DNA from: Stappia indica
GTDB lineage: Bacteria; Pseudomonadota; Alphaproteobacteria; Rhizobiales; Stappiaceae
DNA length: 64,000 bases
Direction: 5' to 3'
Assembly: GCF_009789575.1 (NCBI RefSeq)
Contig: NZ_CP046908.1
Coordinates: 3,873,001-3,937,000 of the forward strand
In this document: positions 40,723 through 49,507 of the stretch, one piece after another
Numbering within the stretch: the first letter of the stretch is position 1
Layout of the letters: the number at the start of each line of letters is the position of its first letter
Translations under genes and position numbers: made by a program
Notes under the pieces: generated by a model
The model's database searches: none
What the model saw: only the letters and a program-made list of their open reading frames with translations
What the model was told of the DNA's origin: nothing

Positions 40723-41577
40723 TCACCCTTCGGGCAGCACCAGCACGGTCTGTCCGGCCGGCAGCGTCGTGCGGCTCGCGATGTAGAGCGGGCTTTCCGA
40801 CATCTCTACCCCGAACCCCTCGCTCGCCATGCGCGCGACGAAGCTCTCGCGCGAGCCGTAGGTATAGGCGTGCATCGGAATGACGATGCGCGGCGACACC
40901 GCGCGGATCACCTCCACCAGGCTGTCGAGCCGCAGCGTCGAGGCATTGTCGACCGGCGCGAAGACGATGTCGATCGTGCCGAGCCGGGCGAGGTCCTCGG
41001 GTGTCAGCCGGTGGTGCAGGTGGCCGAGATGGGCGATGCACAGGTCCGCCACCTCGAAGACGAAGATCGAGTTTCCGAGCAAACGGGTCTCGCCGTCCCA
41101 GCCGCGGATGTTGGTCTGCAGGTTGCGGATGCGCACGTCCTCGACGGTGAGGTCGTGGTCCATCGCTCCGCCGTTCGGGTTCCAGCCGAGCAGCACATGC
41201 TCGATCCCGGCATCCGGGTTGAGAGTGAAATGGGTGGAATGGGCGCCGTTCATCGTGACGACGCGCGGCAGCCGCCCCGGCCGGTGCACGTTGTTGTAGT
41301 CGGTGGCGATGCGCACGCCCTTCGGCGTCTCGATCTCGAAGGTGGCGTGGCCGATATAGGTGATGCCGACCTGGTCCATCGCCAGCGCGGCCTGCCGCAC
41401 CAGCGGAGGCGGCGCCTGTATCCATCCGTCGGCGAGCAACTGGCAGGAGGCGGCGGCCGGTCCCCCGGCAAGGGCGAGGGTGCCGACAAGCCCGGCAAGT
41501 CCGGCGAGCGCGGAACGCATCCGCCCTTTCCACGAGCGGACGGACAGGCGTGGGGCGGAGAACGACGTCAGGTCCAT
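40723..41577 (-). CDS. Exported metallo-beta-lactamase-fold protein (UlaG-like)
   Basis: 284 aa with a signal peptide (LVGTLALAGGPAAAS). The mature part opens with ITYIGHATFEIETPKGVRIA, as in UlaG-type lactonases or hydrolases. The usual HxHxDH metal motif reads AHSTHFTL, and a later AHLGHLHH and IPMHAY supply more His, so metal binding is likely but of variant type. ATG 41577 has CGGAG eight bases upstream; ATG 41520 would give a shorter signal. The substrate is unknown. Confidence 0.8.
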   Translation of the reverse strand: MDLTSFSAPRLSVRSWKGRMRSALAGLAGLVGTLALAGGPAAASCQLLADGWIQAPPPLVRQAALAMDQVGITYIGHATFEIETPKGVRIATDYNNVHRPGRLPRVVTMNGAHSTHFTLNPDAGIEHVLLGWNPNGGAMDHDLTVEDVRIRNLQTNIRGWDGETRLLGNSIFVFEVADLCIAHLGHLHHRLTPEDLARLGTIDIVFAPVDNASTLRLDSLVEVIRAVSPRIVIPMHAYTYGSRESFVARMASEGFGVEMSESPLYIASRTTLPAGQTVLVLPEG

Positions 41578-41654
41578 GGCGGGGCTCCGTGCTTGCGTGC
41601 CGCAAGGGTAGGATAGAGCTCCACCGGTGCGCTTCAAGGCTGCAAGTGCGGGCT

Positions 41655-42506
41655 TCACGCCATCTGGCGGCCGGTCTCGTAGGCCTCGATGGCCGCTGCC
41701 ACCCGCTGCTTGACCATCTCGCGCATCGGCTCGGCCGCCTCCAGGATGTTGGCGGTCTTCATGAAGTCGAGAACCCGGAAGCCCGAAATGTCGGGCTTCA
41801 CCAGCACGTCCGGCTGTCGGTTCTTCAGCTTTTCCAGAACAATGGACTGCATCAGGATCTGTGTTGCGCCGAACACCGCATCGCCCGCACCCGGCAGGCT
41901 GCGCCCCTTGCGCGGCATCGGCGAGCCGACCACGTCGCAGGCCACCACGATGTCGATGTCGGGCGGCAGCGCGTCGAAGGGCAGGGGATTGACCAGCCCG
42001 CCGTCGACCATGATGCGCCCGTCGACGGTCATCGGCTTGAAAAGCGCGGGAATGGCGATCGAGGCTGCCACCGCATGATGCAGCGAACCGTGCTGCAGGC
42101 GCACCTCGCGGCAATTGTAGAAGTCCGTGGCGATCAGCGTCAGCGGCGTTTCCAGTTCCTCGAACGTCGCCGGGATGTGCTGGCCGACGAACTGCTCCAG
42201 CACCTTGAGCGCGTCGAACTGCATGATCCCCGGACTGCCGAACAGGTCGCCGAGCTTGCGCGGCCGCAGCTTCCAAAGCCGAGCCAGCACCGAGTTGCGG
42301 TCGGCGAAGGTCGCCTTCGAGATCTCGCGCAGGGTCTTGCCGTCGAGACCGGCCGCGTGGGCCGCACCGAAGATCGCGCCGATGGACGTGCCGGCGATGG
42401 CCATCGGCCGGATGCCGAGGTCGTCGAAGGCCTCGATCACCGGCACATGGGCGATGCCGCGCGCGCCCCCGCCGCCGAGCGCCAGTCCGATCCGAGCGGT
42501 TGTCAT
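41655..42506 (-). CDS. Patatin-like phospholipase
   Basis: 283 aa. The oxyanion loop GGGGARGIAH, nucleophile motif GTSIGA (Gly-x-Ser-x-Gly) and the catalytic Asp in MVDGGLVNPLPF are all present, so it should be an active Ser-Asp lipid acyl hydrolase of the RssA type. No signal or membrane helix is visible. ATG 42506 follows the strong site AGGAGAAGCG. Confidence 0.9.
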   Translation of the reverse strand: MTTARIGLALGGGGARGIAHVPVIEAFDDLGIRPMAIAGTSIGAIFGAAHAAGLDGKTLREISKATFADRNSVLARLWKLRPRKLGDLFGSPGIMQFDALKVLEQFVGQHIPATFEELETPLTLIATDFYNCREVRLQHGSLHHAVAASIAIPALFKPMTVDGRIMVDGGLVNPLPFDALPPDIDIVVACDVVGSPMPRKGRSLPGAGDAVFGATQILMQSIVLEKLKNRQPDVLVKPDISGFRVLDFMKTANILEAAEPMREMVKQRVAAAIEAYETGRQMA

Positions 42507-42534
42507 CGCTTCTCCTGCCGGCCGGCGCCGGTCG

Positions 42535-43035
42535 TCACGCGTTTCGTTCCGCCGTCTCGTGCGCCTGCGGCACGACGGCATCACCAAGGGCAAGGCGGCC
42601 CGGTTCCAGCACCTCGGCATAGTAGCCGCCATGGCCGCGCATGGCATTGTAACCGCCTGGACCCAAGACGGTTTCCATGCGGCTGCAGGGCGCGCAAGGG
42701 CCGGAAATCCGTATCAGCGCCGACCCGAGACGCAAGGGGTGATGACGAACGGCGGCGAGATTGAGGCCATGCACCACCACGTTGCGGCGCAGCTGGGCCG
42801 GATCGACCTCGGGCAGCCCGGCCAATGCCGCGATCACCGCCAGATGTTCTCCCTGCAGCAGCGTGACGGCGCGCTTGCCGCCGCTGACATAGTGGTCGCC
42901 CACGAGGCCGGCCTCGCTCGCCTCGGCGCTCTCGACCGCCACGACAGGCTGCAGCCGCGCCGGGCGCAAGCCGATCCAGCCTATGCGGCCGGGACGGGCA
43001 TGACGGGCCATGAGCGTCTTGAGATCGACGGCCAA
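42535..43035 (-). CDS. MOSC domain protein
   Basis: 166 aa from a TTG start. The region GLVGDHYVSGGKRAVTLLQ and the conserved Cys in SGPCAPCSRME fit MOSC sulfur-carrier proteins related to molybdenum-cofactor sulfurase. I chose TTG 43035 because a perfect AGGAGG (43044-43049) lies eight bases upstream, whereas ATG 43011 and GTG 43107 have no ribosome site. It is 28 bases upstream of the patatin gene on the same strand. Confidence 0.82.
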   Translation of the reverse strand: MAVDLKTLMARHARPGRIGWIGLRPARLQPVVAVESAEASEAGLVGDHYVSGGKRAVTLLQGEHLAVIAALAGLPEVDPAQLRRNVVVHGLNLAAVRHHPLRLGSALIRISGPCAPCSRMETVLGPGGYNAMRGHGGYYAEVLEPGRLALGDAVVPQAHETAERNA

Positions 43036-43043
43036 CGGTGCGG

Positions 43044-43049
43044 CCTCCT
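43044..43049 (-). promoter_or_regulatory. Consensus ribosome-binding site for a TTG start
   Basis: AGGAGG on the minus strand, eight bases before TTG 43035. It decides the start of the MOSC gene. Confidence 0.75.
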
Positions 43050-43162
43050 GTTCGCGGCGGGGCAATTCAATTAGGGTTTTCCGGCGGATTCGGGCAGAGA
43101 GATCCACCGATTCCGACGCAATCTATCCCAACCCTCATGTCGCAGGCATATCAAGAGACATC

Positions 43163-44968
43163 ATGGCAACCGACGCCGCGCCTCCCTTCTTCTTCGAATC
43201 GCTCACGGTGCTGGCCGCCACGGTCGCATCCGTGCCGATCGCCAGGAAGCTCGGTCTCGGCTCCGTGGTCGGCTATCTCGCCGCAGGTCTCGTCATCGGC
43301 CCGTACGGGTTCGACTTCATTCGCTCGGCGGTGGAGATCCGCAGCGTCGCCGAACTCGGCGTGGTGCTGCTGCTCTTCGTCATCGGGCTGGAGCTGGAGC
43401 CGGCGCGGCTCTGGCGGATGAAGGGCGATATCTTCGGCCTCGGCACCTCGCAGGTGCTGCTTTGCGGTGTGGCGCTCGTCGCCGCGGCGCTGCTCGGCGG
43501 GCTTTCGCTGGAGGTGGCGCTGATCGCCGGCTTCGGCCTTGCCCTGTCCTCCACCGCCTTCGCGCTGCAGATCCTGCAGGAACGCGGCCAGCTTACCACC
43601 TCCTACGGACAGCGCGCCTTCGGCATCCTGCTGCTGCAGGACATGGCGATCGTCCCGCTGCTTGCGATGATCCCCGTCCTGTCGCCCCGCGGCGAGGAGG
43701 CGCGCGGCGCGGACATCGCCCTCGAACTCGGCATCACGGTCGCGGCCGTCGCCGGCGTGGTCCTTGTCGGGCGCTACCTGCTCACCCCGCTGTTCTCGCT
43801 TCTTGCACGCGCAAGGGCGCGCGAGGTGATGCTCGCGGCCGCGCTGCTGGTGGCGCTGGGCAGCGGCGGCATCATGCACGCGGTCGGCCTGTCGATGGCG
43901 CTCGGGGCCTTCCTTGCCGGCGTGATGCTCTCGGAATCCAGCTTTCGCCACACGCTGGAGGCCGATATCGAGCCGTTCCGCTCGTTGCTGATGGGGCTGT
44001 TCTTCATCTCCGTCGGCATGTCGCTGGATCTGCCGGTCGTCTTCGCGCAGTGGTGGGTGGTGCTTGCCGGGGTGGCCGCCACCATGGTGCTGAAGGGCGT
44101 GCTGATCTGGGGCTTGTCGCGGCTGTTCGGCTCGTCGAACTCGGATGCGCTGAGGATCGCGGTAACGCTGCCGCAGGGCGGCGAGTTCGCCTTCGTGCTG
44201 TTCACCGCAGCGGCGGTCGCCGGCATTTTCGGCGGCGACTTGCTGACATTGCTGATCGCCGTCGTCGTCGTGTCCATGCTGCTGACGCCGGTTGCCTGCC
44301 TTGCCCACGACATGCTGGCCCGCCGGCTGCAGCGGCGCGGCGTCGTGACCGGCATCATCGAGACCTTCGGGGACGCCATGCCGACCGTGCTCGTGGTCGG
44401 CTTCGGCCGTTTCGGCATGATGGTCTCGCAGATGCTGACGTCGGAGGGCGTCGAGGTGATCGCGCTCGACAACCGTCCCGAGCGCGTCGCCTATGCCCGC
44501 AAGCTCGGCTACCGGGTCTATGTCGGCGATGCGACCCGGCCGGACGTGCTGGAGGCGGCCGGCGCGGGCCGGGCGGTCCTGGTGGCGCTGTGCATCGAGA
44601 ACGACAAGGTGATGGGTCAGGCCATCGAGCTCATCCGGGCGCGTTTCCCGCAGGCCAAGCTGTTCTGCCGCGCCACCGACCGGGTCCACGCGCTGGAGCT
44701 GACCCGGCTCGGCGTCGACTATCACATCCGCGAGACCTTCGAATCGAGCGTCCATTTCGGCCGGGCCGCGCTTGCCCAGCTCGGCATTCCCTCCGACCGG
44801 ATCGCCGAGATCGAGGAGGACGTGCGCCTGCGCGACCGCGAGCGGATGGAGCTGCAGATGCAGGGCGGGCCGATGGCCGGCGCCGACACGCTGCACCGGG
44901 TGACGCCGCGCCGGGGCGGCGATGCCGGGCAGGCGCCGTCGGAGACGCCGCCGGAGGAGCAAAGGTGA
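43163..44968 (+). CDS. CPA2 monovalent cation:proton antiporter with RCK domain (KefB/KefC-like)
   Basis: 601 aa. The first 380 or so residues hold about twelve membrane helices, starting at LGSVVGYLAAGLVIGPYGF and LFVIGLELEPARLW. A TrkA-N/RCK nucleotide-binding domain follows: VLVVGFGRFGMMVSQMLTSE is its Rossmann loop. It should exchange K+ or Na+ for H+ under control of a bound nucleotide. AAGAGACATC precedes ATG 43163. It is divergent from the MOSC gene. Confidence 0.92.
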   Translation: MATDAAPPFFFESLTVLAATVASVPIARKLGLGSVVGYLAAGLVIGPYGFDFIRSAVEIRSVAELGVVLLLFVIGLELEPARLWRMKGDIFGLGTSQVLLCGVALVAAALLGGLSLEVALIAGFGLALSSTAFALQILQERGQLTTSYGQRAFGILLLQDMAIVPLLAMIPVLSPRGEEARGADIALELGITVAAVAGVVLVGRYLLTPLFSLLARARAREVMLAAALLVALGSGGIMHAVGLSMALGAFLAGVMLSESSFRHTLEADIEPFRSLLMGLFFISVGMSLDLPVVFAQWWVVLAGVAATMVLKGVLIWGLSRLFGSSNSDALRIAVTLPQGGEFAFVLFTAAAVAGIFGGDLLTLLIAVVVVSMLLTPVACLAHDMLARRLQRRGVVTGIIETFGDAMPTVLVVGFGRFGMMVSQMLTSEGVEVIALDNRPERVAYARKLGYRVYVGDATRPDVLEAAGAGRAVLVALCIENDKVMGQAIELIRARFPQAKLFCRATDRVHALELTRLGVDYHIRETFESSVHFGRAALAQLGIPSDRIAEIEEDVRLRDRERMELQMQGGPMAGADTLHRVTPRRGGDAGQAPSETPPEEQR

Positions 44969-45078
44969 GGCGGGGCCCCTCGGGCCGCGGCGGTGCGGCA
45001 GGGGGTGGTCAAGGGACGAAGGGGCCTGTATTCAGGACGCAAAGGCGGCCGCGAGAGGCCGCGAAAGGCACCAGACGC

Positions 45079-45300
45079 ATGAACCGATACGAGAACCCGC
45101 GCGTGCCGGGCGAGGCGCGCATCCGCTACCTGGACGCGGACTTCCAGATCCTGTCGCCGGGCACCTTCGTGCGCTGCGCCGTCACCGGCCAGTCGATCCC
45201 GCTCGATGAGCTGAAATACTGGAGCGTGTCGCGCCAGGAGGCCTATGTCGACGCGCAGGCCGCCCTTGCCCGCTATCAGGAGTGCGGCGAGGCGCCCTGA
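45079..45300 (+). CDS. DUF2093-type small protein
   Basis: 73 aa. The segment ARIRYLDADFQILSPGTFVR and VRCAVTGQSIPLDELKYWSV are the hallmarks of DUF2093, small proteins that sit beside lpxK in Hyphomicrobiales. Function unknown. The last 25 bases overlap the 3' end of lpxK on the other strand. Confidence 0.85.
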   Translation: MNRYENPRVPGEARIRYLDADFQILSPGTFVRCAVTGQSIPLDELKYWSVSRQEAYVDAQAALARYQECGEAP

Positions 45301-46313
45301 CCAAGGCGCGCTTCGAGGAATGCGGCAAGGCCCTGCGGGTCTTCCACACGCATCTCCACGTTCAGCACCTGCGCCTGCCTCGCCAGCCGGGCGAGCGCGG
45401 TGTCGCCTCTATCGTTGCCGAGACGCACCCGGTCCTTGGCCGTGGTGACGAGGGCTAGCCCTCCTCGTGCCGCACGTTCGAGCAGGTCCTGCGCATCCGT
45501 TTCCGTAAAGGCGTGATGATCGCCGAAGAAGCGCGTTTGCACGACCTCGGCCCCCGCGGCGCGCAGGCTCTGCGCGAAGCGTTCCGGCCGTCCGATGCCG
45601 GCAAAGGCGAGGACCCGGGCCCCCTTCAGCCAACCCGCCTCGCGAGCAGCCAGACTTGCACGGAAGACCGGCAGGCCGCGGGCCCGTGCTGCGGCTTCGA
45701 CCGGCTTTGCCGCCGTGCCGTCGCCGATCGTCACCAGCGCATCGACATGGGCAAGCTGCCGCGCCACCGGCGCGCGCAAGGGGCCTGCCGGCAGGCAGAA
45801 GCCGTTGCCGGTGCCGGACGCGGCATCGACCAGCGCCAGCGACACGGTCTTGGCCAGCGCCGGGTTCTGCAATCCGTCGTCCATCAGGATCACGCTGCCG
45901 AGCCCCTCGGCGAGCCTTGCCCCTGCCGCCCGGTCGGCGGCGATCACCACCGGGCCGCTGGCTGCAAGCAGCAGGGGCTCGTCGCCGGCATCGAGCGGGC
46001 CGTGTCGGTCGGGATCGAGCAGCACGGGCGGCCCGCCGGACAGCCGCCCGCCATAGCCGCGGGTGAGGAAGACGGGGCGCTCGCCGCGCGCCTTGAGCCC
46101 CTCGGCCAGCGCCAGCGCGAACGGCGTCTTGCCGGTGCCCCCGACCGTGAAATTGCCGACGCAGATCACCGGTACTGCGGCCGTGTGGGCGGGCTTGCGC
46201 CCCATGCGGCTTGCGGTGATCGCGCCGTAGATCCAGCCGAGCGGGGCAAGTGCGAAGGCGGCCGGGCCGGGCGGCCGCCACCAGAAGGACGGGGCGGACA
46301 GCCCGCCGCTCAC
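45276..46313 (-). CDS. lpxK: Tetraacyldisaccharide 4'-kinase LpxK
   Basis: 345 aa. One N-terminal membrane-associated helix, then Walker A GNFTVGGTGKTPF and the LTRGYGGRLSG stretch. It phosphorylates the lipid A precursor at the inner membrane. Starts with GTG 46313, overlapping the waaA stop (GTGA). It belongs to the lipid A-Kdo operon that begins upstream near 48 kb or at pmbA. Its 3' end overlaps the convergent DUF2093 gene. Confidence 0.94.
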   Translation of the reverse strand: MSGGLSAPSFWWRPPGPAAFALAPLGWIYGAITASRMGRKPAHTAAVPVICVGNFTVGGTGKTPFALALAEGLKARGERPVFLTRGYGGRLSGGPPVLLDPDRHGPLDAGDEPLLLAASGPVVIAADRAAGARLAEGLGSVILMDDGLQNPALAKTVSLALVDAASGTGNGFCLPAGPLRAPVARQLAHVDALVTIGDGTAAKPVEAAARARGLPVFRASLAAREAGWLKGARVLAFAGIGRPERFAQSLRAAGAEVVQTRFFGDHHAFTETDAQDLLERAARGGLALVTTAKDRVRLGNDRGDTALARLARQAQVLNVEMRVEDPQGLAAFLEARLGQGASPHS

Positions 46314-47665
46314 TTTGACGTATCCCTTGCGGGCGGCAGCAGGGGCGAAAGCGCGGCAAGGCTTGCGTCCAGCGCGCCGCTGCCGGCCCTGGCGACAGTG
46401 GCCGCGATGGCCGCCTGCCGGGCCGCCAGCGTCCGGTCGACCAGCAGCCTGTGCACTGCCGCGGCCAGTTCGCCCGTGTCTTGCACGATCTCGGCGCCCT
46501 TGGCGTCGAACAGCGGCGTGTAGATGTCGAGCAGGTTGAAGACATGCGGGCCGGTGACGATGGCCGTGCCGAGCCGGGAGGCCTCCAGCGGGTTCTGCCC
46601 GCCTTCCGGCACCAGCGACTTGCCGATGAAGGCGACCGGCGCAACGCGATAGTAGAGGCCCATCTCGCCGATCGTGTCGCCGAGATAGATGTCGCACGCC
46701 GCGTCCGGCAGCAGGCCGTCCGAGCGCCGGGCGAGCCGAAGGCCGCGCGCGGCAAGGCCTGCGGCGATGGTGCCGCCCCGCTCCGGATGCCGGGGCACGA
46801 TCACCGTGAGCAGGCCGGGCAGCTCGCCGCGCAGCGCCTCATGCACCTCGGCGACCATCGCCTCTTCGCCTTCATGCGTGCTGGCGGCCAGCCACACGGG
46901 CCGCGAGCCGAGCACCGTCTGGAGGGCGTCCAGCGCCTGCGGGTCGACGGGCAGTTCACCACCGTCGAATTTCAGGTTGCCGCAGACCTCGACCCGCGGA
47001 GCGCCGAGAGCGCCGAGCCGCTCCGCGTCGTCCGCCGTCTGGGCAAGGCACAGCGAAATCCGAGAGAAGATCGCATGGGCGAAGGGCCGCATCCGGCGCC
47101 AGCCCTTGGCCGAGCGCGGCGACATGGTGGCGCTGGCGATGGCGAGCGGAATGCCGCGCCGGGCCAGCGTCGAGATGGTTGTCGGCCATATCTCGGACTC
47201 TGCCGTGATGGCAAGGTCCGGGCGCCAGTGATCGAGAAACCGGCCGATGCCGGGAGGCGTGTCGTAGGGCACGAACTGGTGGATGACGCCCGGGTCCGCT
47301 TCAGTGGCGGCGATGCGCGCCGAGGTCACCGTGCCGGTGGTCAGCAGCACGCCCAGCCCGCGCTCCCGCAGGGCCCGAACCAGCGGGCGCGAGGCGTTCA
47401 TCTCGCCGACGCTGGCCGCATGCAGCCAGACCAGCGGGCCGTCGGGGCGGGGGCGCGAGGCGCGTCCGAAGCGCTCGCCGCGCCGTGCCTCGTCCTCCTT
47501 GCCGCGCCGCGCCCTGCGGGCGAAGAGCAGCGGCAGCAGCGGCGCGATGGCCCGGCCGAAGCCGCGATAGAGCAGGAGCAGGCTTTCCCCGGCCAGGCGC
47601 GACAGCACCCCGGCGCGGGCGGTGCCGGCCGGCGGAGATGCCGTCGTCGGGCCGGGCGCGGTCAT
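46310..47665 (-). CDS. waaA: 3-deoxy-D-manno-octulosonic acid (Kdo) transferase
   Basis: 451 aa GT30 enzyme that adds Kdo to lipid A. Seen are WLHAASVGEMNASRPLV, the ESEIWPTTIS segment and GLYYRVAPVAFIGKSLVPEG near the donor site. The ATG overlaps the stop of the acyltransferase gene (ATGA), and lpxK overlaps its own stop, giving a coupled three-gene set. Confidence 0.95.
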   Translation of the reverse strand: MTAPGPTTASPPAGTARAGVLSRLAGESLLLLYRGFGRAIAPLLPLLFARRARRGKEDEARRGERFGRASRPRPDGPLVWLHAASVGEMNASRPLVRALRERGLGVLLTTGTVTSARIAATEADPGVIHQFVPYDTPPGIGRFLDHWRPDLAITAESEIWPTTISTLARRGIPLAIASATMSPRSAKGWRRMRPFAHAIFSRISLCLAQTADDAERLGALGAPRVEVCGNLKFDGGELPVDPQALDALQTVLGSRPVWLAASTHEGEEAMVAEVHEALRGELPGLLTVIVPRHPERGGTIAAGLAARGLRLARRSDGLLPDAACDIYLGDTIGEMGLYYRVAPVAFIGKSLVPEGGQNPLEASRLGTAIVTGPHVFNLLDIYTPLFDAKGAEIVQDTGELAAAVHRLLVDRTLAARQAAIAATVARAGSGALDASLAALSPLLPPARDTSK

Positions 47666-48351
47666 CCGGACTTGGCCAGCGCGTAGGCGCGCTCGGTGGT
47701 CTCGTTCATCGAGGCCTCCACCGCCTTGCGCGCCTCTTCCAGCGCGGCATCGTCCGCATCCGGAGCGACGTGGATCGCCTCGCCGGAGGCGACGACCATG
47801 CGGCCGAAGGGCAGGTTGATGGTGGCCCGGTCCCAGGTCGACAGGTCGATATGCCGGCTGGTCGCCACCGCCATCGGCACGATCGGCCGCCCGGAATGGC
47901 GGGCGAGCTGGACGATGCCGAGCCCGGCGACGCGCGAGACCTTCGGCACGTCCGCTGTCATCGCCACGCTGGCGCCTTCCTTCAGGCAGCGCATCGCCTC
48001 GATGAAGCCGCGCAGGCCCCCGCGCTTGCTCACCTGGTGGGCGTGATGGGCGCCGGAGGCACGGATCAGGCCAAGGCCGAGCTTGCTGGCGGCGATGGCG
48101 TTGATCTCGCCGTCGGCCGAGCGCGAGATCATCACCCTGACGTCGTAGCTCGGCGGCCGGGCGAAGGGCATGACGAAATGCTGCCCGTGCCACATGGCGA
48201 CGATGGCCGGCAGGTCCACCTCGAGGCGCTCGTAGAGGTCGGGCGGGTCGAGACGGAACGAGCTGGTCTTGCGGACGCCGAGCAGGTAGCCGGCCAGCGC
48301 ATTGCCGACCAGCTTCTGCAGGAACGGGCTACGCCCCGCGCGCTTCAGCAT
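47662..48351 (-). CDS. DUF374 lysophospholipid-acyltransferase-like protein
   Basis: 229 aa. The stretch AIVAMWHGQHFVMPFA carries the WHGQ motif (H and Q in place of the HxxxxD of ordinary acyltransferases), ISRSADGEINA follows, and MTADVPKVSR holds the later Asp-Pro. In Hyphomicrobiales this gene sits directly before waaA and is thought to acylate lipid A or a related lipid. ATG 48351 follows GGACGGATC. Confidence 0.87.
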   Translation of the reverse strand: MLKRAGRSPFLQKLVGNALAGYLLGVRKTSSFRLDPPDLYERLEVDLPAIVAMWHGQHFVMPFARPPSYDVRVMISRSADGEINAIAASKLGLGLIRASGAHHAHQVSKRGGLRGFIEAMRCLKEGASVAMTADVPKVSRVAGLGIVQLARHSGRPIVPMAVATSRHIDLSTWDRATINLPFGRMVVASGEAIHVAPDADDAALEEARKAVEASMNETTERAYALAKSG

Positions 48352-48401
48352 GATCCGTCCGGCAGCACTGCCGGATCCCGGGAAAGACGGCTTGCCAAGG
48401 G

Positions 48402-48644
48402 TTACTTGCCCTCGGTCTCGGGGTCGAGCAGCCGGTGCATGTGAACGATGAAGTAGCGCATGTGGGCGTTGTCGACCGACTGCTGCGCCTTCTGCTTCCA
48501 CACGGTGTAGGCGCTGGCGTAGTTGGGGTAGATGCCGACGATGTCGAGGTCTTCGAGATCGCGAAAGGTCAGGCCGTCGACATGCTCGAGCTCGCCGCCG
48601 AAGACGAGATGGAGCAGTTGCTTGCCGGGTTCGGTGGTCGTCAT
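48402..48644 (-). CDS. DUF4170-type small protein
   Basis: 80 aa. LVFGGELEHVDGLTFRDLED and the YPNYASAYTVWKQKAQQSVD region are typical of DUF4170, a small cytoplasmic family found between cysQ and the waaA block in rhizobia. Function unknown. The HMHRLLDPE ending is conserved. Confidence 0.85.
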   Translation of the reverse strand: MTTTEPGKQLLHLVFGGELEHVDGLTFRDLEDLDIVGIYPNYASAYTVWKQKAQQSVDNAHMRYFIVHMHRLLDPETEGK

Positions 48645-48700
48645 GAACGTCACTCCGCAAACAGGGTTCGCAAGGATCTGGCCGGAGGGTCCGGCCGGCA

Positions 48701-49507
48701 TCACGGGTTCGTCAAGAGCTGCGCGAGGATCGGCCGCAGCGGGGCGGCAAGGGCTGGCGGACCGGCCACCAGTGCCGGATGCCGGACGCTCGCCCGATTG
48801 TAGGAGAGCGGCTGCCCGTCGAGATCCTCGAGCCGGCCGCCCGCTTCCTGCACCAAAAGGTCGGCCGCTGCAAGGTCCCAGTCGCAGGCATTTTCCCGCA
48901 CCACGGCGGCATCGATCCGCCCTTCCGCGACCAGCGCCAGCCGCAGGGCGAGCGAGGGCACGTAGCCGGCATGGGAAATGCCGGTTCGCATCATCGGCCC
49001 CTGGCCGGTGATCGACTTGGGGCCGGCGACGCTGGCGCCCGCCAGCACCAACTGGCCGGAGACGGCGACTTCGCGCCCGTTCAGCGTCGCGCCCTGGCCG
49101 AGCGTCGCGGTGTAGAGATCGTTGCCGACCGGCCGGAACAGCGCGGCCGCCACCGGCCGCCCGTCCTCGACGATGGCGATGGCCACGGTCCATTCGCCGG
49201 AGCCGGCGAGAAAGCCGCGTGTCCCGTCGATCGGATCGACCACGAAGCTGCGCCGGGCCGCCAGCCGCGAGCTGTCATCGGCGGTTTCCTCCGACAGCCA
49301 GCCGTAGTCGGGGCGCGCGGCCTGCAGCGCCTCGGCCAGATGCCGGTCGACGGCAAGGTCGGCCTCGGAAACGGGGGAGTCGTTCTCCTTGGTCCAGCGG
49401 CGCGGATCCTTGCGGAAATAGGACAGGGCGATTTCGCCGCCCGCGCGTGCGGCCCGGGCGATCAGCTCCATGTCCTCGCGATTGGAGCGCGTGTCACTCG
49501 CCGGCAA
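48701..49507 (-). CDS. cysQ: 3'(2'),5'-bisphosphate nucleotidase / inositol-monophosphatase family protein
   Basis: 268 aa. The metal sites are in SEETADD, DPIDGTRGF and CDWDLAAADLL, the full set for Mg-dependent phosphatases of the CysQ/IMPase family. Substrate is likely PAP or an inositol phosphate. The likely start is TTG 49507, with AAGGG nine bases upstream, which overlaps the pmbA stop by 14 bases; ATG 49471 is an alternative. Confidence 0.87.
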   Translation of the reverse strand: MPASDTRSNREDMELIARAARAGGEIALSYFRKDPRRWTKENDSPVSEADLAVDRHLAEALQAARPDYGWLSEETADDSSRLAARRSFVVDPIDGTRGFLAGSGEWTVAIAIVEDGRPVAAALFRPVGNDLYTATLGQGATLNGREVAVSGQLVLAGASVAGPKSITGQGPMMRTGISHAGYVPSLALRLALVAEGRIDAAVVRENACDWDLAAADLLVQEAGGRLEDLDGQPLSYNRASVRHPALVAGPPALAAPLRPILAQLLTNP

